In this document: positions 38,119 through 47,373 of the stretch, piece by piece
Position numbering within the stretch: the first letter of the stretch is position 1
Layout of the letters: each line of letters starts with the position of its first letter
Notes under the pieces: generated by a model
Seen by the model: only the letters and a program-made list of their open reading frames with translations
Told to the model about the DNA's origin: nothing
Database searches by the model: none
DNA from: Borreliella japonica
Lineage (GTDB): Bacteria; Spirochaetota; Spirochaetia; Borreliales; Borreliaceae
Direction of reading: 5' to 3'
Length of the DNA: 64,000 nt
NCBI RefSeq assembly: GCF_900099615.1
Contig: NZ_FMTE01000002.1
Coordinates: forward strand, 182,730 to 246,729
Position numbers and translations under genes: made by a program

Positions 38119-38958
38119 ATGATAAATAAAATAAACTGGTTTCCTGGCCACATGAAAAGAGCCTTAGATCTGATAAAGCATAATTTAAAAAAAACCAATA
38201 TTGTGCTAGAAATACTTGATGCTAGAGCTCCATTTAGTAGTAAAAATCCATTAACTGAAAAAATTATTAAAAATCAAACCAAAATAATTCTTTTGCACAA
38301 ATCTGATATTGCTCAAGTAACTGAAATTATAAAATGGAAAATATATTTTGAAAATCTTGGCAATACTGTAATAATAAGCAATATTTACAAAAAAGGAATG
38401 CGTAAGCAAATATTAGATAGTATTAAAAAATTGGTCATTGTTAAAAAGATAAAAAATTATAAAGAAAAAATAAAGGTTTTAATTATTGGGGTCCCGAATG
38501 TTGGAAAATCTTCAATAATAAATCTATTATCTGGTAAAAAAAGCGCAAAAGTTGCTAACAAACCTGGATATACTAAAAATATACAAATAGTAAAAATAAC
38601 TGAAGAAATCAATCTTTTTGATATGCCGGGAATTTTATGGCATAACCTAGCAGACCAATCAATTGCAAAAAAACTTGCAATATTGGATATAATCAAAAAT
38701 GAAATAGTAGACAATATAGATCTTGCATTATATTTACTTGAAATAATGGACCAAAATAATAAAAATATTTTACTAAAAAAATACGAAATATATCATAAAA
38801 ATTCACTTGATATTCTACAAAATTTTGCAAAAGCAAGAAAATTAATCCATAAAAAAAATGAACTCAACCTTGAGAAAGCATCAAAAATACTAATTAAAGA
38901 ATTCAGAGAAGGCAAATTTGGGAAAATAATTCTTGACAAGAATTATAATGCCTTTTAA
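38119..38958 (+). CDS. rbgA: RbgA/YlqF-type circularly permuted GTPase, ribosome assembly
   Basis: GTPase needed for large ribosomal subunit assembly (BB0643 position). 279 residues with the order of G motifs permuted: G4 HKSD at 60-63, then P-loop GVPNVGKSS near 120, G3 DMPG near 172. N-terminal WFPGHM is the signature of the YlqF/MTG1 group and LDARAPFSSKNPL is typical. C-terminal RNA-binding helical domain. Gene lacks an obvious ribosome site (see leaderless note). Ends in a hairpin that precedes potA. Confidence 0.93.
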   Translation: MINKINWFPGHMKRALDLIKHNLKKTNIVLEILDARAPFSSKNPLTEKIIKNQTKIILLHKSDIAQVTEIIKWKIYFENLGNTVIISNIYKKGMRKQILDSIKKLVIVKKIKNYKEKIKVLIIGVPNVGKSSIINLLSGKKSAKVANKPGYTKNIQIVKITEEINLFDMPGILWHNLADQSIAKKLAILDIIKNEIVDNIDLALYLLEIMDQNNKNILLKKYEIYHKNSLDILQNFAKARKLIHKKNELNLEKASKILIKEFREGKFGKIILDKNYNAF

Positions 38959-38968
38959 AAAAGGCATT
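38947..38968 (+). terminator. Hairpin at the end of the RbgA gene
   Basis: AATGCCTTTT / AAAAGGCATT, ten perfect pairs separated by AA, overlapping the TAA. No T-run follows, so it may be a stabiliser or weak terminator; its right arm abuts the -35 of the potA promoter. Confidence 0.55.
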
Positions 38969-38995
38969 TACATAAACAATAATATTAAGTATAAT
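38967..38995 (+). promoter_or_regulatory. Sigma-70 promoter of potABCD
   Basis: TTTACA (38967-38972), 17-base spacer, TATAAT (38990-38995). Predicted start about 39002, leader about 36 bases to the TTG start, with AGGAGG at 39022. Confidence 0.7.
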
Positions 38996-39037
38996 CTTGA
39001 TTTGTATTAAATACAGCCATAAGGAGGTTGGAATTAG

Positions 39038-40081
39038 TTGGATAATTGTATCCTAGAGATTAAAAATTTAAGTCATTATTATGATAACAATGGAAACAAA
39101 ACTTTAGATAACATAAATTTAAAAATTAAAAAAAATGAGTTTATTACATTATTAGGCCCATCTGGATGTGGAAAAACAACATTAATAAAAATATTGGGTG
39201 GTTTTTTAAATCAAAAAAATGGAGAAATTTATTTCTTTTCTAAAGAAATATCTAAAATTAGTCCGAATGAAAGAGAAATTAATACTGTATTTCAAAATTA
39301 TGCACTTTTCCCACATATGAATGTTTTTGACAATATTTCATTTGGGCTTAGAATGAAAAAAACACCAAAAGATATAATAAAAGAAAAAGTAAAAACATCT
39401 CTTTCGTTAATAGGAATGCCAAAATATGCATACAGAAATATTAACGAACTATCGGGGGGACAAAAACAAAGAGTTGCAATAGCAAGAGCAATGGTAATGG
39501 AACCTAAGCTTTTATTACTAGATGAACCACTTTCTGCTCTTGATTTAAAGATGCGACAAGAGATGCAAAAAGAATTAAAAAAAATACAGCGCCAACTTGG
39601 AATCACATTCATATACGTCACTCATGACCAAGAGGAAGCATTGACAATGAGCGACAGAATTGTTGTAATGAATGAGGGAATAATTCTACAAGTAGGAACA
39701 CCTGAAGAAATTTACAATGAACCTAAAACAAAATTCGTAGCCGATTTTATTGGAGAAAGTAATATTTTTGATGGAACATACAAAAAAGAGCTGGTTGTAA
39801 GTTTGCTCGGCCATGAATTTGAATGCCTTGACAAAGGATTTGAAGCTGAAGAATCAGTTGACCTTGTAATACGCCCAGAAGATATAAAACTACTCCCAAA
39901 AGGAAAAGGACATCTAAGCGGAACTATAATATCTGCAATTTTTCAAGGGGTTCATTATGAAATGACTCTAGAAATTCAAAAAACAAATTGGATAGTTCAA
40001 AGCACAAGACTTACAAAAGTTGGAGAAGAGGTTGACATATTTTTAGAACCTGATGATATTCATGTTATGCATAAGGAATAA
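39038..40081 (+). CDS. potA: PotA, spermidine/putrescine ABC transporter ATPase
   Basis: ATPase of the polyamine importer (BB0642 position). 347 residues: Walker [10 protein letters not shown] near 37-45, Q-loop [10 protein letters not shown], signature LSGGQKQR near 141, Walker [12 protein letters not shown] near 160, then a C-terminal TOBE regulatory region. Start is a TTG ten bases after AGGAGG. The stop shares a base with the potB start (ATAATG), so the four pot genes are translated together. Confidence 0.95.
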   Translation: MDNCILEIKNLSHYYDNNGNKTLDNINLKIKKNEFITLLGPSGCGKTTLIKILGGFLNQKNGEIYFFSKEISKISPNEREINTVFQNYALFPHMNVFDNISFGLRMKKTPKDIIKEKVKTSLSLIGMPKYAYRNINELSGGQKQRVAIARAMVMEPKLLLLDEPLSALDLKMRQEMQKELKKIQRQLGITFIYVTHDQEEALTMSDRIVVMNEGIILQVGTPEEIYNEPKTKFVADFIGESNIFDGTYKKELVVSLLGHEFECLDKGFEAEESVDLVIRPEDIKLLPKGKGHLSGTIISAIFQGVHYEMTLEIQKTNWIVQSTRLTKVGEEVDIFLEPDDIHVMHKE

Positions 40082-40890
40082 TGATTGTGAAAAAATTGAT
40101 ATTAATTATGTACTCTATATTCTTATTAACATTTAGCATACTTCCTTTACTAATAATCATATTGCTGGGATTTTTAAATGAAAAACATGAATTTACAATT
40201 CATAATTTTATTAGACTTTTAAACCCAAGTTATCTTAGTATCTTTTCAAGAAGCCTGAAACTAGCAACAATAGCAACAATTTTTTGCATTTTAATAGGCT
40301 ATCCCGCTGCCTGGCTAATTTCATTATCAAAAAAAAGTGCTCAAAACAAATTAATAATAATGATAATACTTCCCATGTGGATAAATACATTGCTTAGAAC
40401 TTACGCGTGGATGAGAATACTTGGAAAAAACGGACTTATCAACAACTTATTTGAAAAAATTGGAATTGGAAATTTAGATCTTCTTTACAATGAACAAGCT
40501 GTTACAATAGGCATGGTATATAATTTTTTGCCTTTCATGATCTTGCCAATATATACAGGATTTTTAAAAATCAAATCAGAATATATTGAAGCAGCACAAG
40601 ATCTTGGAGCAAGAATATGGCAAACACTAATTTATATAAAAATACCCTTAACACTCTCTTACCTGGCAACAGGAATAATTATGGTATTTATTCCTTCAAT
40701 CACAGTATTTGTCATTTCAGATTTGCTAGGAGGCTCTAAACAAATTTTGATAGGAAACCTAATAAGCAAACAATTTCTTTTCGTAGAAGACTGGAATACT
40801 GGAGCTGCGATTTCATTTATTTTAATGTTAGTAATATTAATTTTTAATTTAATAATAATAAAATTAATGCAAAAAAATAATGGGGAGTAA
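40081..40890 (+). CDS. potB: PotB, polyamine transporter permease
   Basis: Inner-membrane permease of the polyamine importer (BB0641 position). 269 residues with six spans and the EAA-type loop (EAAQDLGARIWQTLIYIKIP, near 176) that contacts PotA. Overlaps the potA stop codon; ends three bases before potC. Same family as E. coli PotB. Confidence 0.94.
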   Translation: MIVKKLILIMYSIFLLTFSILPLLIIILLGFLNEKHEFTIHNFIRLLNPSYLSIFSRSLKLATIATIFCILIGYPAAWLISLSKKSAQNKLIIMIILPMWINTLLRTYAWMRILGKNGLINNLFEKIGIGNLDLLYNEQAVTIGMVYNFLPFMILPIYTGFLKIKSEYIEAAQDLGARIWQTLIYIKIPLTLSYLATGIIMVFIPSITVFVISDLLGGSKQILIGNLISKQFLFVEDWNTGAAISFILMLVILIFNLIIIKLMQKNNGE

Positions 40891-40893
40891 AGT

Positions 40894-41685
40894 ATGTTTA
40901 GGACTTTTAAAAACATTTTCTTATTTCTAATACTCAGCTTTATTTACCTCCCAATAATAATCTTAATAATTTATTCCTTTAACTCTGGTGATAGTGGATT
41001 TATATGGCAAGGATTTAGTCTAAAATGGTATAAAGAAATTTTTTCCTCAAGGCAAATCAAATCAGCAATATTTAATACCATTTTAATAGCTACAATCTCA
41101 TCTTTAACATCTGTTGTTATTGGAATTATTGGTGCTTACGCAATCTACAAATCAGAAAACAAAAAATTAAAAACAATACTATTGTCAGCAAATAAAATAA
41201 CAATAATTAATCCAGACATCGTAACGGGAATAAGCTTAATGACATTTTATTCCGCAATAAAAATGCAATTGGGATTTTCTACAATGCTAATATCACATAT
41301 AATTTTTTCAACACCGTACGTAGTAATAATAATTTTGCCCAAACTATATTCTCTTCCCAATAATATTATTGATGCCGCCAAGGATCTTGGAGCCTCAGAA
41401 ATTCAGATATTCTTCAATATAATTTATCCAGAAATCGTCGGGAATATAGCAACTGGAGCTCTTATTGCCTTTACGTTATCAATAGATGATTTTTTGATAT
41501 CATTTTTCACTACTGGACAAGGATTTAATAATTTAGCTATTCTAATAAACTCGCTAACAAAAAGGGGCATTAAACCCGTAATAAATGCTATTTCTGCTAT
41601 ATTGTTTTTTACAATATTAAGCCTTTTGTTTATTATTAATAAATTTATAGGAATTAAAAAATTAACAACAGATGCTGAGCTTTAA
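40894..41685 (+). CDS. potC: PotC, polyamine transporter permease
   Basis: Second permease of the importer (BB0640 position). 263 residues, six spans, EAA-type loop DAAKDLGASEIQIFFNIIYPE near 165. The GGGGAG ribosome site lies at the end of potB. Family PotC by length and position between potB and potD. Together the two permeases form the substrate channel. Confidence 0.94.
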   Translation: MFRTFKNIFLFLILSFIYLPIIILIIYSFNSGDSGFIWQGFSLKWYKEIFSSRQIKSAIFNTILIATISSLTSVVIGIIGAYAIYKSENKKLKTILLSANKITIINPDIVTGISLMTFYSAIKMQLGFSTMLISHIIFSTPYVVIIILPKLYSLPNNIIDAAKDLGASEIQIFFNIIYPEIVGNIATGALIAFTLSIDDFLISFFTTGQGFNNLAILINSLTKRGIKPVINAISAILFFTILSLLFIINKFIGIKKLTTDAEL

Positions 41686-41704
41686 AACAAAAAAAGGGGT
41701 ACTT

Positions 41705-42751
41705 ATGAAAAAAATTTTTATATTAATAACAATCCTTACAACTTTTACTTGCGCTAAAAAAGATATAGTAACTTTAAACGTATTTAATTGGGCAGAATAT
41801 ATTGACGAGAGCTTATTAGATCAATTTGAAAAGGAAAATAATATAAAAATTAATTATGAAATCTTTCATAACAATGAAGAAATGATAGCTAAATTTAACA
41901 CCACAAAAAACTACTACGATATAATAGTTCCATCAGAATATTTAATCCAAGAATTAATCGATGAAGGCAAAATTGAAAAATTAGATTACTCAAAATTGCC
42001 AAACGTAACAAAAAATATTTCTCAAAATCTAACAAACCTAGAACATGATCCTGGCAATCTTTATTCAGTACCAGCTTACTGGGGATTAATGGGAATACTT
42101 TACAATAAAACCAAAATAGATTTAAATGACATGCAAGGTTTTGACATACTATTTAATAAAAAATATAAAAAGGAGATTACAATGTTGGATTCTCCTAAAG
42201 ACAATATTGGAGTCGCTTTAAAAAAGCTTGGATACTCAATAAATGAACATGATATAGACAAAATCAAAGAAGCTGGTGAACTTTTAAAAATCCAAAATCC
42301 ACTATTAATCGGATATTTCTCAGATGTGCCTGCAAAATCATTAATGCTAAATGAAGAAGCATCTATTCAACTTACATGGAGTGGTGAAGCACAAAGCGCT
42401 ATGCTAAAAGATAGAAACTTGGATTTTTATGCACCAGAAAACACCAATCTATGGATAGACGCATTTGTAATTCCTATTGATGCTCCAAATAAAAACTTGG
42501 CTTACAAGTTTATAAACTTTCTATACAACAATGAACCATCTTATAAAAATTTCAAAGAAACCAGATATAACTCTCCAAATAAAAATGTAATAAAAAGAAT
42601 AGAAGAAGAAGCAAAAAACAATCCTGAAATGAAATTGTATTTAGAAGAAAAATTTCTACCAAAAGATTTTTCCAAATTTGAAATCTTTAGAAAAATACCT
42701 AAAAAAATAAAAGAGGAAATGCTCAAAATATATTTGAATCTATCTTCTTAA
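41705..42751 (+). CDS. potD: PotD, polyamine-binding lipoprotein
   Basis: Substrate-binding component delivering spermidine/putrescine (BB0639 position). Start at the ATG at 41705, preceded by AAGGGG; the signal peptide ends in a lipobox LTTFTC with Cys16, so it is membrane-anchored rather than free. About 348 residues; FNWAEYIDESLLDQFEKE, YDIIVPSEYLIQEL and VPAYWGLMGILYN match PotD/PotF. An earlier in-frame ATG at 41672 lies within potC. Overlaps the 3' end of the convergent antiporter gene by 29 bases. Confidence 0.95.
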   Translation: MKKIFILITILTTFTCAKKDIVTLNVFNWAEYIDESLLDQFEKENNIKINYEIFHNNEEMIAKFNTTKNYYDIIVPSEYLIQELIDEGKIEKLDYSKLPNVTKNISQNLTNLEHDPGNLYSVPAYWGLMGILYNKTKIDLNDMQGFDILFNKKYKKEITMLDSPKDNIGVALKKLGYSINEHDIDKIKEAGELLKIQNPLLIGYFSDVPAKSLMLNEEASIQLTWSGEAQSAMLKDRNLDFYAPENTNLWIDAFVIPIDAPNKNLAYKFINFLYNNEPSYKNFKETRYNSPNKNVIKRIEEEAKNNPEMKLYLEEKFLPKDFSKFEIFRKIPKKIKEEMLKIYLNLSS

Positions 42752-44078
42752 ATACTAATCTTATATCAAGTCCAATTATAGACAAAGCAATCAATAACAC
42801 TAAAAATCCCTGATAAATTAAAAATGGGAAAATCTCAAAAGGAGAAAGCCTTCCTTTTGTAAAATCTATAAGAGCTATAACATGCATACTATGAGGCAAA
42901 ATACTTAAAAAAAAGCACGAAGACATACAAAGTAAAGCTGCAATACGATTTGAACTTAAATTGTTCTCCTTAGTTATTGATCTTACAACAGAACCACTCA
43001 TTAAAATAGCAAGTCCATTATTTGCAAGAAACACAGTTAAAATGCCAACTAAAAACACAATCACAAATTCTGAAGTCCTCTTAGACTTTGACATTTTTTG
43101 CAACTTTAACAGTAACCAATCAAACCCTCCATACTTAATTGCCATATAAGAAATTCCGCCTGTAAAAACAACAAGAATAAACATTTCCCCTAAGCCTAAA
43201 AATCCTTCATTGATTTTTTTAGCCAGCAATAAAAAAGTAATATCTGAGTAATAAATCCCAATAATACCAGCAACAACAATACCTAAAAACAAGGCTAAAA
43301 ATACATTAAAGCCTGAAATTGCAACGGCCATAACAAAAATATATGGAATAATTTTAAAAAAATTTATATCACCAGATTCAATAATAAAACTATTAGCCTT
43401 ACTATAATAAGGACCTAAAAATGCAAAAACAATGCTTGCTAAAATTGCTGATGGGAAAGTATAAAAAGCTCCGTTTTTGAAAACATCAACAATATTAACC
43501 TTTTGAGTATGACTTGAAATAATAGGAGTATCTGATATTAAAGACATATTGTCCCCAAATGCACCAGCACTAAGAATGGCACCAGCAACCAATGGAAGAG
43601 GAATGTTTACCTTATCTGCAAGTTCTAAAGCAATAGGAGCAACAGCAACAACAGTTCCCATAAAACTTCCAGTAGAAAAAGACAAAAAAAGAGTAATTAA
43701 AAAAATGCCACATACTAGCAAATTCAATGGAACATATTTAAGACCAATATTCACTACAGCATCAACGCTTCCTATTTCTTTGCAAACAGCGGAAAAAGCA
43801 CCAGACAACATAAATATTAAAGATATAAAAATAACATCTTGTTGGGCGCAACCTTCAATAAATTTATTCATTTTTGCTAAAAAAGATCCTCTAAAAACAA
43901 TAAATGTCAAAACAATAGCAACAAACATAGCAAATACGGGAGGCATTTGATAAAATGCCCTTTCTACACCATTAAAATAAAGAACAAGTCCAGTGCCAAT
44001 ATAAATCCCTATAAAAAGAAAAAAGGGCGCAAGTCCCCAAAAATTTGGAACTATATTAGTTTCTCTTTCCAATTTCAA
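42723..44078 (-). CDS. nhaC: Na+/H+ antiporter NhaC family, copy 1
   Basis: Membrane antiporter exchanging Na+ and H+ for cytoplasmic pH and salt balance (BB0638 position). 451 residues with about 11-12 spans; LSAGAFGDNMSLISDTPIISSHTQ is the NhaC signature with conserved Asp and Ser residues. N-terminus NFWGLAPFFLFIGIY. Paralogous to the gene immediately upstream (about half of residues alike by eye), and likely co-transcribed with it, 92 bases apart. Confidence 0.9.
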   Translation of the reverse strand: MKLERETNIVPNFWGLAPFFLFIGIYIGTGLVLYFNGVERAFYQMPPVFAMFVAIVLTFIVFRGSFLAKMNKFIEGCAQQDVIFISLIFMLSGAFSAVCKEIGSVDAVVNIGLKYVPLNLLVCGIFLITLFLSFSTGSFMGTVVAVAPIALELADKVNIPLPLVAGAILSAGAFGDNMSLISDTPIISSHTQKVNIVDVFKNGAFYTFPSAILASIVFAFLGPYYSKANSFIIESGDINFFKIIPYIFVMAVAISGFNVFLALFLGIVVAGIIGIYYSDITFLLLAKKINEGFLGLGEMFILVVFTGGISYMAIKYGGFDWLLLKLQKMSKSKRTSEFVIVFLVGILTVFLANNGLAILMSGSVVRSITKENNLSSNRIAALLCMSSCFFLSILPHSMHVIALIDFTKGRLSPFEIFPFLIYQGFLVLLIALSIIGLDIRLVFKKIDSNIF

Positions 44079-44170
44079 ACCTCCTAAATCTATAATACAA
44101 TTAAAAACAATTTATTCTAAATAAAATTAATAAAAATTTAACAATGCATATCTTAAAATTTTCAAAATTT

Positions 44171-45514
44171 TTATTTTTTTAAAAAATATAAAAAAAGCTT
44201 TTTGATATCAATTCCTAAAATAGATAAAATAACAAAAAACAATAAAAATCCAAAATAAACTAAAAATGGCAAAACACTAATAGGCGACACAAGTCCATTT
44301 GAAAAGCCTACTAAAATAATCATTTGAGCACCATAAGGAATAATACCTTGAAAAATACAAGAGAACATATCTAAAATAGAAGCACTTCTTTGAAAACTGA
44401 TGTTATTTTCAAAAGCTATTTTTTTTGCTACTTTGCCGCAAATAAGTATGGCAATCGTGTTATTAGCAAGAAAAACATCGACTATTGAAACGAAAGTCCC
44501 AATAGAAAATTCAGCTGAAATTTTTCCTTTAATCAAAGATTTCAATTTAACAAGTAACCATTTAAAGCCTCCATTATGAATCACCGTGAAAGAAACTCCC
44601 CCTGTTAAAATTGAGAGAAAAATTAAATCTGCCATATTTAAAAATCCTTTATTAATATTTTTCATTACATCTAGAAAGTATAAATTACCATACAAAACAC
44701 TAATAAGACATATAGAAAAAATGCCCCAAAAAAGGACTAAAAAAACATTCATTCCGGCCAAAGAAAAAAAGATAATTATTAAATAAGGCACGGTTTTCAC
44801 CAAATCTATTGAACTTTCATGTAAAAAGTTTGTAGTATTAAGCAAATTTCCAGAAAGAAAGAAAAAAGAAAAAAAAGTCAGTATAGCAGATGGAAAAGCA
44901 TAAAAACTGCTACTAATAAAAACATCTAAGATACTACTACCTTGAGTTCGACTAGAAACAATGGTTGTATCTGATATTAAAGAAAGATTATCTCCAAACA
45001 TAGCTCCACACATTACAGATGCTGCTATTAAATTAGGATTAATATTGCTTTTAACAGCAATATTAAAAGCAATAGGAGCAATTGCAACAATAGACCCAAC
45101 AGAAGTTCCTGCAGAAAAAGAGAGAAAGCAAGTTATAAAAAATATACCAGAAACAATCCAATTGGGATTAATATATTTAATCCCCAAATTTGCTACAGTT
45201 TCAACACAACCCATTTCTCTGCAAAGAGAAGAGAAAGCTCCTGAAAGCATAAAAATAAGACACATTAGTATAATGTCGTACTGAGCGGCCCCTTTAATAA
45301 ATATATGAATTTTGTCGGAAAATTTTCCTTTAAATATTAAAAAACAAACAATAGAAGCAAAAAACATTGCAACGCTGGCCGACAATTGATAAAAGGCCAT
45401 TTCTACACCAAGAACTCCTAAATAAATTCCAGTACCTAAATAAATAACAATAAAGACAAAAAAAGGAACAAGCCCAAAAAAATTTGGTTGAACTCTTACT
45501 TCAGTATTTTCCAT
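44171..45514 (-). CDS. nhaC: Na+/H+ antiporter NhaC family, copy 2
   Basis: Second NhaC-like antiporter (BB0637 position), about 447 residues. The signature region reads MCGAMFGDNLSLISDTTIVSSRTQ, keeping the conserved Asp/Ser residues of copy 1. Differences in the other spans suggest distinct affinity or ion preference. Start at the second ATG (45514) with AAAGG six bases upstream; the first ATG (45520) touches the ribosome site. An inverted repeat lies just upstream. Tandem duplication with divergence is the likely origin. Confidence 0.9.
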   Translation of the reverse strand: MENTEVRVQPNFFGLVPFFVFIVIYLGTGIYLGVLGVEMAFYQLSASVAMFFASIVCFLIFKGKFSDKIHIFIKGAAQYDIILMCLIFMLSGAFSSLCREMGCVETVANLGIKYINPNWIVSGIFFITCFLSFSAGTSVGSIVAIAPIAFNIAVKSNINPNLIAASVMCGAMFGDNLSLISDTTIVSSRTQGSSILDVFISSSFYAFPSAILTFFSFFFLSGNLLNTTNFLHESSIDLVKTVPYLIIIFFSLAGMNVFLVLFWGIFSICLISVLYGNLYFLDVMKNINKGFLNMADLIFLSILTGGVSFTVIHNGGFKWLLVKLKSLIKGKISAEFSIGTFVSIVDVFLANNTIAILICGKVAKKIAFENNISFQRSASILDMFSCIFQGIIPYGAQMIILVGFSNGLVSPISVLPFLVYFGFLLFFVILSILGIDIKKLFLYFLKK

Positions 45515-45538
45515 ATACATCCTTTAAATATAAGCACC

Positions 45539-45575
45539 TATTATTAAAAAAGATTACTATACTTTTTTAATAATA
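45539..45575. repeat. 14-bp inverted repeat upstream of the NhaC pair
   Basis: TATTATTAAAAAAG / CTTTTTTAATAATA, perfect 14-base arms, nine-base loop. On the minus strand the loop contains TATAGT, a -10-like box. It lies 25 bases before the antiporter start, so it can be an operator around the promoter or a hairpin in the leader. Confidence 0.65.
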
Positions 45576-45805
45576 ACTCAAATTATTAATCGCTACATAA
45601 ATTTACAATAGGCTCAAGAGTAAAAATTTCCAATTTTCTTGAAATATTAAAAAAGAAAAATAAAATTTATCAAAAATTTTACTACTAAGTTACAAGAAAT
45701 AAAAACCCGATGGTGTTAAATTGCAATAAAGTAAGCGTTAAAAATAAATAGGAATAAATTATAAAAAAATTTTTATCTCATTTGTCTTTTTAAAAAACTG
45801 GAAAA
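45576..45805. other. Gene-free stretch between zwf and the NhaC pair
   Basis: A/T-rich spacer with no credible reading frame or RNA gene. A seven-base inverted repeat (45662-45680, AAAATTT / AAATTTT) is the only other structure noticed. Nothing else is identifiable. Confidence 0.5.
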
Positions 45806-47242
45806 TCAAATTTTTCGCCAAAAATGATCTTTTTCTAAAATAGAATCAATCTCTTTTGGACCCTCAGACCCATAAAAATAATTACAAATTTCAATATCTG
45901 CCCATTTATTTGCAACATCTGAAACAAATTCCCAAGAACTTTCAATCTCATCACTTGTAGCATATAAAGTGCCATCCCCTAAAAAAGCGTCTAACAACAA
46001 ACGCTCATAAGCCTCATCAAACAATCTTTTAAATGTACCGTGATATGAAAATTCCATATTGGCAGTCTGGATTTCATAATTATATCCGGGTTTCTTGGTA
46101 TTGAATTTAATTTCAATTCCATCTCTTGGCTGAATCCTAAATATTAAAGCATTGGAAAAATCAACAGAACTATTGTCAAAAAGAGTAAAGCTTGGTTTTT
46201 TAAATTGAATGTATATTTCTGAAAATTTCCTAGCAAGACCTTTGCCAGTTCTCAGATAAAAAGGAACACCGGACCAACGCCAATTATTAATAAACACCTT
46301 CATAGCTAAATAAGTCTCGGTATTTGAATTTCCCAATGATTCTGCTTCATCTTTATAGCCCTTTTTAAAAACTCCTTGAACTTGTGAACCTACATATTGT
46401 CCCTTAATAATACAATTTTTAATATCCTCTTTGCTAATTTTTCTCAAACTTTTTATAACTTTAACCTTCTCATCATGAATAAACTCAGAATCAAATTTAA
46501 TAGGAGATTCCATTGCAACAAGACTTAACAATTGTAAAATATGATTTTGAACCATATCCTTCAAAGCTCCGACAGAATCGTAATACTCCGCTCTTCCGTC
46601 AAGACCCAATTCTTCAGCCACCGTAATCTGAACAAAATCTACATAACGATTATTCCAAATATTTTCAAAAATAGAATTACCAAATCTAAATGTAAAAATA
46701 TTTTGAACTGTCTCTTTACCCAAATAGTGATCTATTCTATAAATTTGATCTTCTCTAAAAGCAGAATAAAGCAAACAATTTAATTTTTTTGCCGTTTCAA
46801 GGCTAGAACCAAAAGGCTTCTCAAGAACTATTTTTGACAAAGTCAATCTTTCGCTTAAAAAATACTTTTTCAAATGATTAATTATTGATCCATAAAATAT
46901 AGGAGACGTTGAAAGGTAATATATTGTTTCTCGGCTTTTATCTAAAAATTTAAATAATTTTAGATAAGGCTCCTTTTCATTAAAATCACCAAATACATAA
47001 ATAAAAAAATTTAAAAAAATTTCGATCAAAGAATCAGTCTCTTCCTGCCATAAAGAATCTTTAATATACAATCTAAATTCTTTATCTGTAAAAATTTTAC
47101 GAGAAAAGCCAATAACTCTAAAATTGCTAATACATTTATTTTTAAATAAATTAAAAAGCGAAGGAATAAGTTTTTTTCTAGACAAATTCCCAGTAACCCC
47201 AAAAATTACAATATCAAAATTAGAAACACTTTTTTCTTTCAT
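45806..47242 (-). CDS. zwf: Glucose-6-phosphate 1-dehydrogenase
   Basis: First enzyme of the oxidative pentose phosphate pathway, makes NADPH (BB0636 position). 478 residues: nucleotide-binding loop GVTGNLSRKK at 15-24, EKPFG at 141-145, active-site RIDHYLGKE at 169-177 with the catalytic-region histidine, as in the family. Length is typical. Diverges from pncB over about 130 bases that contain a 14-base palindrome. With rpiA it feeds ribose phosphate and reducing power. Confidence 0.96.
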   Translation of the reverse strand: MKEKSVSNFDIVIFGVTGNLSRKKLIPSLFNLFKNKCISNFRVIGFSRKIFTDKEFRLYIKDSLWQEETDSLIEIFLNFFIYVFGDFNEKEPYLKLFKFLDKSRETIYYLSTSPIFYGSIINHLKKYFLSERLTLSKIVLEKPFGSSLETAKKLNCLLYSAFREDQIYRIDHYLGKETVQNIFTFRFGNSIFENIWNNRYVDFVQITVAEELGLDGRAEYYDSVGALKDMVQNHILQLLSLVAMESPIKFDSEFIHDEKVKVIKSLRKISKEDIKNCIIKGQYVGSQVQGVFKKGYKDEAESLGNSNTETYLAMKVFINNWRWSGVPFYLRTGKGLARKFSEIYIQFKKPSFTLFDNSSVDFSNALIFRIQPRDGIEIKFNTKKPGYNYEIQTANMEFSYHGTFKRLFDEAYERLLLDAFLGDGTLYATSDEIESSWEFVSDVANKWADIEICNYFYGSEGPKEIDSILEKDHFWRKI

Positions 47243-47289
47243 AGAATTTAGTCCAATCTGGCCAATTTATTATATATTACAAAATATAT

Positions 47290-47303
47290 ATATTCATGAA
47301 TAT
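47290..47303. repeat. 14-base palindrome between zwf and pncB
   Basis: ATATTCATGAATAT is its own reverse complement and lies about midway between two divergent start codons. A possible regulator site; A/T-rich so chance is not excluded. Confidence 0.45.
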
Positions 47304-47373
47304 TAACAAATAAAAATTAGGCTAAAATTAAATATTATTTTTTTATAAACAAAACTAGTATATAATAAGGAGA

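Noticed and set aside
43549-43950. 133-codon frame antisense to the NhaC gene
   Set aside because: Shadow of a membrane protein gene; composition follows the complementary strand.
47361-47366. TATAAT just before pncB as a promoter
   Set aside because: It lies seven bases from the ATG and directly abuts the AAGGAG ribosome site, so a transcript from it would lack that site; no matching -35.
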